This document shows positions 1 through 7,798 of a stretch of 41,632 bases of DNA, one piece after another. The translations under genes were made by a program, and so were the position numbers. The DNA comes from Thermoguttaceae bacterium. Lineage in GTDB: Bacteria; Planctomycetota; Planctomycetia; Pirellulales; Thermoguttaceae. Within the stretch, counting starts at the first letter, position 1; each line of letters starts with the position of its first letter. The notes under the pieces are model-generated. The model ran no database searches. It was given only the letters and a program-made list of their open reading frames with translations, and was not told the origin of the DNA. The stretch lies in NCBI GenBank assembly GCA_017447865.1, contig JAFSMO010000109.1, forward strand, positions 1 to 41,632, written 5' to 3'.

Positions 1-51
1 GATTTTCAGGCCACAAACCGATTAACATTTAATTTTCAAAACGTTCATCAA

Positions 52-118
52 GTGCAAGCATAAAGTCCCCACTCGATGACAAAAATTTTGCGCTTAGGTG
101 GGGGCTTTATGCTTGCAC
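52..118. repeat. 21-bp inverted repeat (long hairpin)
   Basis: Arm 52-72 is the reverse complement of arm 98-118 with a single G.T-compatible difference, and 25 bases lie between them. The centre contains the small palindrome CAAAAATTTTG (80-90). As RNA this would be a very stable hairpin on either strand. No U-run follows it, so it is not a typical terminator. It could be a small mobile-element remnant or a structured RNA. No reading frame here looks real. Confidence 0.75.
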
Positions 119-124
119 CTGACC

Positions 125-150
125 AATTATGAATGATGAATGATGAATTA
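125..150. repeat. Short tandem repeat array (ATGAATG type)
   Basis: Degenerate tandem copies of a 7-8 base unit (ATGAATG / ATGATGA), seven bases beyond the inverted repeat at 52-118. Similar A/T-rich arrays recur in many gaps of this window. Apart from these two repeats I see nothing else in positions 1-260. Confidence 0.6.
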
Positions 151-260
151 AGGTCTAAAGCGCTTTTCATTATACTCCGATTTCGTTTTCCTTCAAGGCC
201 GGGTTTTCCTTCCTTTCCTAAATATTCCAAAAAAATCCCCAAAACCCCATTCCCCCCGCC

Positions 261-288
261 TAGTCAAGCCCCTGAAATGTGCTAAAAT
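261..288 (+). promoter_or_regulatory. Candidate promoter for the DUF1080 gene
   Basis: An extended -10 (TG-C-TAAAAT, hexamer at 283-288) lies 51 bases before the ATG at 340. A weak -35, TAGTCA (261-266), sits 16 bases upstream. This is a pattern match to sigma-70 promoters only. Confidence 0.4.
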
Positions 289-339
289 AAATAAAAACTT
301 CATTTCCAACCCATCCTTCCCAAATCAAGGAGTTTACTC

Positions 340-1596
340 ATGCTCAAAAAACTTGCAAGCGCCGCCGTTCTGTTCGCGGCCGCTCTCTGCGGGTCCGTTT
401 TCGCTCAGGAAGACGGCTTCGTTTCCATTTTTAACGGCCAGGACCTCACCGGCTGGACCGTCCGCGGCGGAAGCGCCAAATACCACGTCGAGGACGGCTG
501 CATCATCGGGACCTGCACGCCCGACACGCCGCACAACACGTTCTGCTGCACCGACAAAGAGTACTCGAACTTCATCGTGAAACTCGAGTTCAAATTCCTC
601 GAACCGGGCAATTCCGGCGTTCAGGTCCGCTCCCACGTCAACGACAAAGGCCTCGTTTTCGGCTACCAGTGCGAACTGGCCGAGTACCCCGCTCTGGGGC
701 AGATCTACGACGAAGGCCGCCGCGGTTTCAAGTATGGCCGGACGTTCCTTGACGACGACCTGACCACCCAGGAGACGAAAGAAGCCGCCTTCGCCACCTA
801 CAAAAAAGGTGAGTGGAACGAGGTCGAGATCCAGTGCGTCGGCCCGTCCCTGCGTACGTGGATCAACGGCAAGCCGGTTGCGAACATTCTGGACACGGTC
901 GAGTCGAAAGGCTTCATCGGCCTGCAGATCCATGCCGGCAAATCCGGAAAAATGGCCTGGCGCAACATCCGCATCAAGGAACTCCCCGACTCCCCGTGGA
1001 AGCCGTTCTTCGTGAAGGACGAAAACGGCGCCTGGAAGCTGGACCAGTGCTACTTCTTCGTGCCGGAATGCTGGAGCTTCAACGAAAACGGTGAACTCTG
1101 CGGCAAGCACGACAAATCCGAGGTGCGCGACGGTCTGGTCGTCACCGACAAAAACTACAACGATTTCGCCGTCCGCGTCGATTACCGCTTCCTGAACGGG
1201 AACAGCGCCCTCTACTACCGCGCCGAGGAAGTCCCGACCCCGTGGCTTCTGCGCGGAAACCAGAATGAGATCGCCGGGAATGAAAAAGACTCCGGCCTGT
1301 GGCACACCGCCGGCGACAAAACGCCCGGACGCGGCTGGCTCGCCACCAACGAGGAGTACGTCGAAAAAGTCCGCAAGCCCAACGGCGAGTGGAACAATCT
1401 CTGCACCGTCGCGGTCGGCAAACGTCTGTGCCATCTGCTCAACACGTACCGCACGATCGACTTCGTGGACGAGCAGGCGGAACTGACCGGTAAATTCGGC
1501 CTTCAGCTCCACGGCGGCGCCGACGCGGAAATGTGGTTCAAGAACTTCGAGTACATGGAGATCACGCCTGAAATGCGCGCGCTGATCGAGCGTTAA
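340..1596 (+). CDS. Secreted DUF1080 (3-keto-disaccharide hydrolase-like) protein with two domains
   Basis: A 418-residue exported protein. Residues 1-22 form a signal peptide ending SVFA|QE, so it acts outside the inner membrane. The mature part holds two related jelly-roll halves. The first (about 26-215) opens with SIFNGQDLTGW and ends with FIGLQIHAGKSGKMAWRNIR near residue 193. The second (about 218-411) ends with the matching FGLQLHGGADAEMWFKNFEY near residue 386. This is the DUF1080 fold, found in 3-keto-disaccharide hydrolases and greatly expanded in Planctomycetes, where it is linked to oligosaccharide breakdown. The substrate cannot be read from the sequence. The start is secure: AAGGAG at 327-332 lies seven bases before the ATG. 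The gene stands alone, with a hairpin after its stop codon. Confidence 0.88.
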   Translation: MLKKLASAAVLFAAALCGSVFAQEDGFVSIFNGQDLTGWTVRGGSAKYHVEDGCIIGTCTPDTPHNTFCCTDKEYSNFIVKLEFKFLEPGNSGVQVRSHVNDKGLVFGYQCELAEYPALGQIYDEGRRGFKYGRTFLDDDLTTQETKEAAFATYKKGEWNEVEIQCVGPSLRTWINGKPVANILDTVESKGFIGLQIHAGKSGKMAWRNIRIKELPDSPWKPFFVKDENGAWKLDQCYFFVPECWSFNENGELCGKHDKSEVRDGLVVTDKNYNDFAVRVDYRFLNGNSALYYRAEEVPTPWLLRGNQNEIAGNEKDSGLWHTAGDKTPGRGWLATNEEYVEKVRKPNGEWNNLCTVAVGKRLCHLLNTYRTIDFVDEQAELTGKFGLQLHGGADAEMWFKNFEYMEITPEMRALIER

Positions 1597-1613
1597 GAAT
1601 TAAAACCAATCGT

Positions 1614-1640
1614 GAGGGCCTCGCTTTTCGCGGGGCTCTC
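1614..1640 (+). terminator. Candidate terminator hairpin after the DUF1080 gene
   Basis: An 11-bp stem (1614-1624 with 1630-1640, two G.U pairs) and a TTTTC loop, 17 bases beyond the stop codon. A T-rich stretch comes only later (about 1663-1673), so termination may be inefficient. Confidence 0.5.
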
Positions 1641-1757
1641 GCACCCTCCGATTCTTAATCTTTTCCGTTTTTACGGATTGCAACACGCTAGAATCATACT
1701 TTCTGACAAAATTCCTGAATTTTCCCGGCGGACTCTTTCTTTTTTCGCGACTTGGAT

Positions 1758-1763
1758 TATAAT
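1758..1763 (+). promoter_or_regulatory. Consensus -10 box upstream of the efflux operon
   Basis: A perfect TATAAT lies 54 bases before the ATG at 1817. No good -35 is seen at the usual distance (only TTTCTT-like sequence), so an activator or an alternative sigma factor may be involved. Confidence 0.4.
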
Positions 1764-1816
1764 GGAACTGAATGAAATTATGTACCTTTAAAGAACCGTT
1801 TTAAGTGGAGAAAAAA

Positions 1817-3676
1817 ATGGAAAGCCCGACATCTGCCCGGGGAGCGAAGCGCACCTCAAAACGAAGTTGGAAGAAAATCCTGATCACGCTTTTGGTGATC
1901 ATTGGCATTCTGTTCCTTCTGATGCGTTTCATTGGGCCGAAGCTCTTTACGAAGGCCGACTCGGGAACGATGAAGTTCGTGACCCCCACCGTGGCCAAAT
2001 TCCGGCACGAAATCACCGTCCGCGGCGACATCAGCAGCTCCGAGAACAAAGACGTGAAGTGCCAGGTCCGCAGCACCGGCGGCGTCATGATCACGTGGGT
2101 CGTGGATGAAGGGACCGAGGTCAAAGAAGGCGACGTCATCGCCATGCTTGACAGTTCGACCCTGATCGACAGTCGGGACTCCCAGGTCAATAAAGTGGCG
2201 CAGAGCCAGGCGGAAGTGAAGGCCGCCCAGAACAATCTCACCACGTCGCTCATCGCGAAGGAGGAGTACGAAAACGGCTCGTACAAAGTCAGCCTCCAAA
2301 AACTCGTCAGTAATCAGATTCAGGCCAAGGAGGAACGCGACCGTCTGGCCGAGTACCTCCAGCACAGTAAAATCCTCTACGAAAAAGGTTTCGTCACCAA
2401 GTCGCAGCTGGAAGCGGACGTTTTCTCCCTCCGCAAAGCCGAGCTGAGCCTGCGCGCCGCCGAGCTGGACATTTACGTCCTGAAAGAATTCACGCACAAC
2501 AAACAGAGCAAGAACCACGACTCGGACATTGAAAAGGCCCGTGCGAATCTGGCCGCTACGACCGCCGTTCACCAGCAGAACGAATACAAACTCAAGGACA
2601 TTGAGCAGCAGATCGAGTTCTGCACCATCAAATCCCCCGCCGACGGCAAGGTCCTCTACGTGAACGAGACGAACCGGTTCGGCTCCTCCGAGTTCCTCGT
2701 CTGCCAGGGGGCCATGGTCCGTGAGCGTCAGACGTTCCTGCGCCTGCCGAACTCCGATAAACTGCAGGTCACCGCGGACGTTCATGAAGGAAAAATCAGC
2801 TACATCCACGAGGGTCAAACCGTCAACGTGCGTACGGACGCCACGGGTGAACGCGACATTCGGGGGACCGTCATCAAAGTGGACGAAAACCCCCAGCCGA
2901 CGAACCACTGGATGGGGAACGTGAAGGAGTACCGGGTCACGATCGCTCTGGAAGAGACCAAAGGCGTGCTTCCCGGAATGACGGCCGAGACGAAAATTCT
3001 CGTGGAAGAAACCCCGGACGATGTGCTCATGGTCCCGACGCATACCGTTTTCGAGCATGGAGGGAAATATTACTGCATCACGAAAAACAAACGGGGCGAA
3101 CTGGAGCCGCTCGTCGTCACCCTCGGCCACAGTAACGACAAAATGGTCATCGTGACGAGCGATAATGTGAAGCCCGACACGCCGGTTTTGTCTGCAGCGT
3201 TTGAAAACCGGGACAAAGTGACGCTTCCGGAACTCCAGGCGGGCCAAACCTCCTCCGCGAATATTCGTCCCCAGGTGGAAGTCAAAGAAGAAAAGGAAAA
3301 ACCGAAGATGATGTTCCCGGGCGCCGGTCCGAACGGCATGCCAGGCCAGCGTCCCGGCGGCATGAGGAGAAATGGTTTCGGTCCTAATGGCGGTGGCATG
3401 CCGTCTGACGGCTCGGGATTCCCCAGGATGAGACCAGACGGAGGTTCCTTCCCGGAAGGAATGCCCAGACCGCCGAGAGACGGATCGTTCCCGGCTCCGC
3501 CCGGTGACGGCTCGGGCGCACCTTCATTCGGACCTCCGTCCGGTGACGGCTCAGGCGCTCCGTCCTTCGGTCCCCCCGGCGGCGGAAGACGCGGTCCCCG
3601 AGGCGGTAATTTCCGAGGCCCCGGCGGCGCTGAAGGTTCCGGCGCTCCTGAAACCGGCACCGCCCCGGCGATGTAG
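1817..3676 (+). CDS. HlyD/MacA-family periplasmic adaptor with a Gly/Pro-rich tail
   Basis: The membrane-fusion (adaptor) subunit of a MacAB-type ABC exporter, 619 residues. Residues 21-40 form one N-terminal membrane anchor. A biotinyl-lipoyl-like half follows (TGGVMITWVVDEGTEVKEGD, about 88-110), then a long helical hairpin (about 120-265) and beta-barrel/membrane-proximal domains to about 460. The last ~130 residues are low-complexity Gly/Pro/Arg/Ser and contain a perfect 12-residue duplication, GDGSGAPSFGPP, encoded at 3503-3538 and 3542-3577; ordinary adaptors lack such a tail. I chose ATG 1817 because GTGGAG (1805-1810) is a good ribosome-binding site; the in-frame GTG at 1805 is part of that site. 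The ATPase and permease genes follow on the same strand. The exported substrate is unknown. Confidence 0.87.
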   Translation: MESPTSARGAKRTSKRSWKKILITLLVIIGILFLLMRFIGPKLFTKADSGTMKFVTPTVAKFRHEITVRGDISSSENKDVKCQVRSTGGVMITWVVDEGTEVKEGDVIAMLDSSTLIDSRDSQVNKVAQSQAEVKAAQNNLTTSLIAKEEYENGSYKVSLQKLVSNQIQAKEERDRLAEYLQHSKILYEKGFVTKSQLEADVFSLRKAELSLRAAELDIYVLKEFTHNKQSKNHDSDIEKARANLAATTAVHQQNEYKLKDIEQQIEFCTIKSPADGKVLYVNETNRFGSSEFLVCQGAMVRERQTFLRLPNSDKLQVTADVHEGKISYIHEGQTVNVRTDATGERDIRGTVIKVDENPQPTNHWMGNVKEYRVTIALEETKGVLPGMTAETKILVEETPDDVLMVPTHTVFEHGGKYYCITKNKRGELEPLVVTLGHSNDKMVIVTSDNVKPDTPVLSAAFENRDKVTLPELQAGQTSSANIRPQVEVKEEKEKPKMMFPGAGPNGMPGQRPGGMRRNGFGPNGGGMPSDGSGFPRMRPDGGSFPEGMPRPPRDGSFPAPPGDGSGAPSFGPPSGDGSGAPSFGPPGGGRRGPRGGNFRGPGGAEGSGAPETGTAPAM

Positions 3677-3678
3677 CC

Positions 3679-3712
3679 AATTCATTATTCGTTATTCATT
3701 ATTCATTATTCG
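3679..3712. repeat. Short tandem repeat array (ATTCATT type)
   Basis: Tandem ATTCATT/ATTCGTT units start two bases after the adaptor stop codon and fill most of the gap before the ATPase gene. Same family as the arrays near 7703, 7764, 18868 and 29208. Confidence 0.6.
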
Positions 3713-3731
3713 TTTTTACTGAAAAAGTTCC

Positions 3732-4424
3732 ATGGCCAGTTCCAACCTTGCGGCGTCGCTCATCGACATTCAAAAGCACTACTTCCTGACTGGCGAAACG
3801 GTCAAGGCGCTTCGCGGAGTCTCGTTCGACGTGCCGCAGGGGGATTTTCTCGCCATCATGGGGACAAGCGGCTCCGGGAAAAGTACGCTCCTGAACCTGC
3901 TGGGCTGCCTCGACCCGCCGACGTCCGGAAAAATCTACCTCGACGGCGAGGACGTAAGCGCGATGACCGACGACGAGCTTTCCGAGATCCGCGCGAGCAA
4001 GATCGGCTTCATTTTCCAGGCGTACAACCTGATCCCGCAGCTGACGGTTCTGGAAAACATCGAGGTCCCTTTGCACTATTCGGGCCGGATCACCCCCGCG
4101 ATGCGTGAACGGTGCCGCGAGCTGGCCGAGATGGTGGGCCTTGGAAACCGTCTGAACCACCGCTCGTTCCAGCTTTCCGGCGGTCAGCAGCAGCGCGTGG
4201 GCATCGCCCGCTCCCTGGTGAACAATCCGGCGTTCATCCTCGCCGACGAGCCTACCGGCAACCTCGACACGGCCACGACGAACGAAATCCTGGGCATTCT
4301 AAAGAAGCTTAACGACGAAGGAAAAACGATCATCATCGTCACCCACGAACCGGAAGTCGGAGCACAGGCAAAAAGAATCATTACACTACGAGACGGACTC
4401 ATAGTCAGCGACCGGACAAATTAA
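3732..4424 (+). CDS. ABC transporter ATP-binding protein (MacB/LolD type)
   Basis: Cytoplasmic ATPase of the exporter, 230 residues, which is standard for a free-standing MacB/LolD-type nucleotide-binding domain. Walker A is GTSGSGKST (44-52), the signature LSGGQQQRVGIARSL begins at residue 148, Walker B is FILADEP (168-174) followed by TGNLD, and the switch histidine lies in IIVTHEP. All catalytic motifs are intact. It is encoded between its adaptor and permease. No strong ribosome-binding site precedes the ATG, so translation may be coupled to the adaptor or start weakly. In classical MacB the ATPase and permease are fused; here they are separate genes six bases apart. Confidence 0.93.
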   Translation: MASSNLAASLIDIQKHYFLTGETVKALRGVSFDVPQGDFLAIMGTSGSGKSTLLNLLGCLDPPTSGKIYLDGEDVSAMTDDELSEIRASKIGFIFQAYNLIPQLTVLENIEVPLHYSGRITPAMRERCRELAEMVGLGNRLNHRSFQLSGGQQQRVGIARSLVNNPAFILADEPTGNLDTATTNEILGILKKLNDEGKTIIIVTHEPEVGAQAKRIITLRDGLIVSDRTN

Positions 4425-4429
4425 GAATT

Positions 4430-5755
4430 ATGCTTTATACTTGGTATCGCACATTCCAGCTTGGCTTTAAGAGCCTGATGCTTCACCCGATGCGGTCGCT
4501 TTTGACCATCGTGGGGATTTTTATTGGTGTTTCGAGCGTCATTTGGCTGCTCGCGATCGGCGAGGGGATCAGCCAGAAGTCGCAGGAACAGATCGAAAGC
4601 CTCGGCGCGACGAACATCATCGTGCAGTCCAGCCCGCCGCCGGATGACGCCTCCGCAAACGTCCGCGTCCTAATTTACGGCCTGACCCGCTACGACTACG
4701 AGAAGATCTGCGAGGTGGTGCCGGGGATCAAAGAAGCGTTCCCGATCCGCCACATCAAGCAGCGCATCAGCAACGGCGCCACGATGCTCGACGGCCGTCT
4801 GGTCGGCTGCACCCCGCACTACATGAAGGCGAACGGCCTGAAAATGGCCCGCGGCCGGTTCCTGAACAACGTGGACTGCCAGTTCAAGAAGAACTACTGC
4901 GTCCTTTCCAACGGCATGGCGACCGAGCTGTTCGCGTTTGAAAACCCGATCGGGAAGAACGTCAAGATCGGCCGCTACTTCTACACGGTCATCGGCGTGT
5001 GCCAGCCGAAAAACGCCTCGGCCGCCATCGGCGGGACGTTCGAGTCGCAGGACTACAGCCGCGACGTGTATTTCCCGATCGAGACGTTCTGGTCCGAGCT
5101 GGGCGACCGCATCTCCACCAACCGCAGCGGCTCGCACGAAACCACCCAGATCGAGATCAACCAGATCACGTTCCAGGTCGAATCCACGAAAGACGTCCAC
5201 TCGACGAGCGAGCTGATCAAGTTCGTGCTGAACCAGAACCACATGGGAAAGAAGGACTGGAACATCACGGTCCCGCTGGAACTGCTCGAGCAGGCTCAGA
5301 CGACGAAAATGATGTTCATGCTCTTCATGGGGCTGATCGCGGCGATTTCGCTGGCCGTCGGTGGCATCGGGATCATGAACATCATGCTCGCGACCGTGAC
5401 GGAGCGTACCCGTGAGATCGGCATCCGCCGTGCGCTGGGCGCCAAGCGAAGCGACATTACGCGCCAGTTCCTTGCCGAGACGATCATGCTTTCGGTCCTC
5501 GGCGGGCTGGTGGGGATCCTCGGCGGGCTGCTGTGCGGGCCGTTCACGGAAGTGGTGCGGTTCCTGATGAATTTCTATTTCCCGCAGATCATGGAGCAGC
5601 TTCCCGACCTGATGAAAACCATGGCGCCGATCCTGGTCCCGTGGTCGATCCCGCTCGCGTTCGCGATTTCCGTGACGATCGGCATCGTGTTCGGCCTTTA
5701 CCCGGCCCGACGTGCCGCGCTGATGGACCCGATCGAAGCGCTGAGACACGAATAA
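4430..5755 (+). CDS. ABC transporter permease (MacB/FtsX family)
   Basis: Inner-membrane permease of the same exporter, 441 residues. The order is typical of MacB permeases: a first membrane helix (about 24-44), a large periplasmic MacB_PCD domain (about 45-285), then three membrane helices in the FtsX domain (about 290-437). The conserved cytoplasmic segment TERTREIGIRRALGAKRSDI lies near residue 324, and the protein ends YPARRAALMDPIEALRHE, a hallmark of the family. It starts five bases after the ATPase stop codon, so the three genes form one operon. Such systems move lipoproteins, peptides or antimicrobials across the envelope using ATP hydrolysed in the cytoplasm. No outer-membrane partner (TolC) is encoded nearby. 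Confidence 0.92.
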   Translation: MLYTWYRTFQLGFKSLMLHPMRSLLTIVGIFIGVSSVIWLLAIGEGISQKSQEQIESLGATNIIVQSSPPPDDASANVRVLIYGLTRYDYEKICEVVPGIKEAFPIRHIKQRISNGATMLDGRLVGCTPHYMKANGLKMARGRFLNNVDCQFKKNYCVLSNGMATELFAFENPIGKNVKIGRYFYTVIGVCQPKNASAAIGGTFESQDYSRDVYFPIETFWSELGDRISTNRSGSHETTQIEINQITFQVESTKDVHSTSELIKFVLNQNHMGKKDWNITVPLELLEQAQTTKMMFMLFMGLIAAISLAVGGIGIMNIMLATVTERTREIGIRRALGAKRSDITRQFLAETIMLSVLGGLVGILGGLLCGPFTEVVRFLMNFYFPQIMEQLPDLMKTMAPILVPWSIPLAFAISVTIGIVFGLYPARRAALMDPIEALRHE

Positions 5756-5767
5756 AATGCGCCTTTC

Positions 5768-5957
5768 GGAGTGCGATGATACAGTCGCGCAAGCGACATT
5801 CATCGCTTTCCCTTGCGGCAATACAGCCTCGAAGAGGCATTTGCCGCTGAAGTGCGCTGGACGTTGCCCACGCGAAAATCGTTTTTCACCGCCCTGTTTT
5901 TCGGTCACTAAGTGAAAGCGGCAAATGAAGCCTTCGGCTTCTGTATTGCCGCACTCC
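5768..5957. repeat. Composite REP-like element: three hairpins with variable stems
   Basis: A 190-base element bounded by GGAGTGCG (5768-5775) and its inverse CGCACTCC (5950-5957). It contains three hairpins of one plan, helix1-TACA-helix2-loop-helix2'-AT-helix1'. Hairpin A (5773-5806) has helix 1 GCGATGA/TCATCGC and helix 2 GTCGC/GCGAC. Hairpin B (5815-5847) has GCGGCAA/TTGCCGC and GCCTC/GAGGC. Hairpin C (5918-5952) lies inverted, with GCGGCAA/TTGCCGC and, on the minus strand, GAAGCC/GGCTTC. Stems change on both sides while the internal loop and flanks (GGAGTGCG before, CGCTTTC after A and C) stay fixed. It lies between two plus-strand genes. Confidence 0.8.
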
Positions 5958-6033
5958 ACATGAATTTTTCCCAAAAAATTTCAATTTTTGGGGATTTTTT
6001 TGTCCCAAAAGTACCAAATTCTGCAATTCGGCG

Positions 6034-6039
6034 TATAAT
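6034..6039 (+). promoter_or_regulatory. Consensus -10 box upstream of the PEP-CTERM gene
   Basis: A perfect TATAAT lies 79 bases before the ATG at 6119, in an A/T-rich stretch right after the REP-like element. A matching -35 is not evident. Together these two features account for the gap 5756-6118. Confidence 0.4.
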
Positions 6040-6118
6040 ATAAGTATGAATTAAGATTTTGAGAGAGGTTCCTCCTCGCTCCCGAGTCCCTAAACCGACT
6101 TTTACCGTTCAAAATACC

Positions 6119-7705
6119 ATGAGATCATTTAGACCATTCCTTTTGTTGGCTTTGCTGCTCCCCTTCACAAGCGCGATCGCTCACGCCGAGCTGATCAGCG
6201 CGGTGCGTGTCAACGCGTTAAACGCAATCGGAAATAGCAACTACTACACCAACTCGGGTTTTAGCGGCACGAACACGAGTCAATGGGTCACGCAATCCCA
6301 AAGCCCAAGTTATCCGACCACCGATACGTCAAAGCTGCCGGTCATGCTTTGCGATTTGGGCGCCCTGCAGACGATCAATGGTCTTTCCATCACCCCTTAC
6401 GGCGCGAACGGCAATAACATCACCTCCTTTACGGTCGATTTTTACGATACGCCCGCGCTTTCCGGGGATCCCATCTCTTCCAAGACGTTTACCGGCCTTG
6501 ATATTCAAAGCGGCGGCTCGGCGGTGAATCTGACATTCGATGAGCCCGTCACAGCGAAGTATGCGAAATTCACCCTGACGGGAAACCGTGGCGGCGACCG
6601 TATCGGTGTTGGGAATATCCTGTTCGACGTCAGTTCGACCGTGACGCCGACCTCCGGAACCTGCACCGTGGCCAACCTCAACGGCTACGCGGTTTCCAAC
6701 CTTTTTGACAAAAGTGCGGGAAGCACGTGGTGCTCCTCTGCGGCAGATACGTCGAATGGTTATTTTAACGGAACCAACCCCAACCCGGAATTCACGTTTG
6801 CGCTTGACGGCGCGAAAAAGCTTTCGGGCATCACGGTCCAGGCCTACAACGTCACCGGCAACTCCATCAAAGATTTTCAGTTGAGCTTCCTTGATGCCGA
6901 CGGAAACGAGATCGCGGTAGAAGATCCCTCCAAATACAGTTTCAAAATGAGGGATTCCACCCAGTTCACGCAGAATTATTTCTCATTCCCCGAGGTTGAA
7001 GGCGTCGCCAGCGTGAAAATGACGGTGACGAGCAACTTCCGCGGCGTCGGCAGCGGCGGCGACCGAATCGGCTTCGCGGAGGTCTATTTCACCACGAACG
7101 AAACGAACATGCCGGTAAAGCCAACGATGTACAACACACCGATGCACCCGGACAATATCGTCCGGCCCACTTCGGCGTCCTTCCTGACCGTCGGCGGGAC
7201 CAACGGGTCCGCTCGTTCCCTGAACTACCTTTTTGACGGAAAAGGCACCGGCAGCGGAGACGTCTGGTACACCAATGGCTCGGGGGAAGACTACCTGAAC
7301 ATGGGTTACTCGTCCGTGATCGAATTTAACATGCCAGAAGAAAGCCTGTACGACAGTTTCTCCGTCTGGGGCTACGGCTCGCAGGGGAACCAGATGACCA
7401 ACTTCATTCTGGAACTGAAAGACAGCGACGGCGAGCTCGTTTACGCGGAGGAATTCATCACGGATCAATCCATGAACGCCAACCAGTTCGCGACGTTCTC
7501 TCTTGGAAAAGATTACAAGTTCAGCACCGCCACGCTGACCGTTCTGGATAATGCCTACAGATGGTACGGAAACAGCGGCGGCGACCGCGTCGGGTTCGCA
7601 GAGATCGCGTTTTACCAGAACCCCAACGCCATCCCGGAACCGGCCACGTGGGCCCTGCTCCTGCTCGGCTTCGGCGGGCTGATGGTCTGGAGAAAAAAGA
7701 AATAA
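6119..7705 (+). CDS. PEP-CTERM surface protein with three discoidin-like repeats
   Basis: A 528-residue exported protein. It begins with a signal peptide ending AIAHA|E and ends with a PEP-CTERM sorting signal: IPEPATWALL, a hydrophobic stretch and a WRKKK tail. Such proteins are processed by an exosortase and sent to the cell surface or matrix. Between the signals are three similar beta-sandwich repeats. Each begins with a loop rich in Asn, Gly and Ser and ends with GGDRIGVGNI, GGDRIGFAEV or GGDRVGFAEI. They resemble F5/8-type C (discoidin) carbohydrate-binding domains, although no ligand can be assigned. An in-frame TTG at 6059 would place 20 charged residues before the signal peptide, so I prefer ATG 6119, despite no clear ribosome-binding site. 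No exosortase gene is in the window. Confidence 0.85.
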   Translation: MRSFRPFLLLALLLPFTSAIAHAELISAVRVNALNAIGNSNYYTNSGFSGTNTSQWVTQSQSPSYPTTDTSKLPVMLCDLGALQTINGLSITPYGANGNNITSFTVDFYDTPALSGDPISSKTFTGLDIQSGGSAVNLTFDEPVTAKYAKFTLTGNRGGDRIGVGNILFDVSSTVTPTSGTCTVANLNGYAVSNLFDKSAGSTWCSSAADTSNGYFNGTNPNPEFTFALDGAKKLSGITVQAYNVTGNSIKDFQLSFLDADGNEIAVEDPSKYSFKMRDSTQFTQNYFSFPEVEGVASVKMTVTSNFRGVGSGGDRIGFAEVYFTTNETNMPVKPTMYNTPMHPDNIVRPTSASFLTVGGTNGSARSLNYLFDGKGTGSGDVWYTNGSGEDYLNMGYSSVIEFNMPEESLYDSFSVWGYGSQGNQMTNFILELKDSDGELVYAEEFITDQSMNANQFATFSLGKDYKFSTATLTVLDNAYRWYGNSGGDRVGFAEIAFYQNPNAIPEPATWALLLLGFGGLMVWRKKK

Positions 7706-7735
7706 TGCGTAATTCGTAATGCGTAATTCGTAATT
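7703..7735. repeat. Short tandem repeat array (TAATGCGTAATTCG type)
   Basis: Two copies of a 14-base unit, TAATGCGTAATTCG, begin at the stop codon of the PEP-CTERM gene, so the repeat itself supplies the TAA. Confidence 0.65.
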
Positions 7736-7765
7736 AAAAACGGCGCAAGCAGCGCCGTTTTTTTT
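7736..7765. terminator. Strong bidirectional intrinsic terminator
   Basis: A perfect 6-bp GC stem CGGCGC/GCGCCG (7741-7746 and 7752-7757, loop AAGCA) is flanked by AAAAA on the left and eight T on the right. It can end transcripts arriving from both sides and lies between the convergent PEP-CTERM gene and the minus-strand gene at 7783. Confidence 0.9.
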
Positions 7766-7798
7766 AATTCATAATTCTTAATTCATAATTCATAATTT
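7764..7798. repeat. Short tandem repeat array (AATTCATAATT type)
   Basis: Tandem AATTCATAATTCTT/AATTCATAATT units directly after the terminator. The array runs into the neighbouring minus-strand gene, where it encodes the final residues Asn-Tyr-Glu-Leu and the TGA stop. Confidence 0.65.

Noticed and set aside
6055..6068. GATTTTGAGAGAGG occurs here and again at 9453-9466, both in gaps
   Set aside because: A 14-base exact match between two places is expected a few times by chance in a window this size, and the surroundings differ.
6059..6118. An N-terminal extension of the PEP-CTERM protein from TTG 6059
   Set aside because: It would put 20 polar residues before a clean signal peptide and has no ribosome-binding site.
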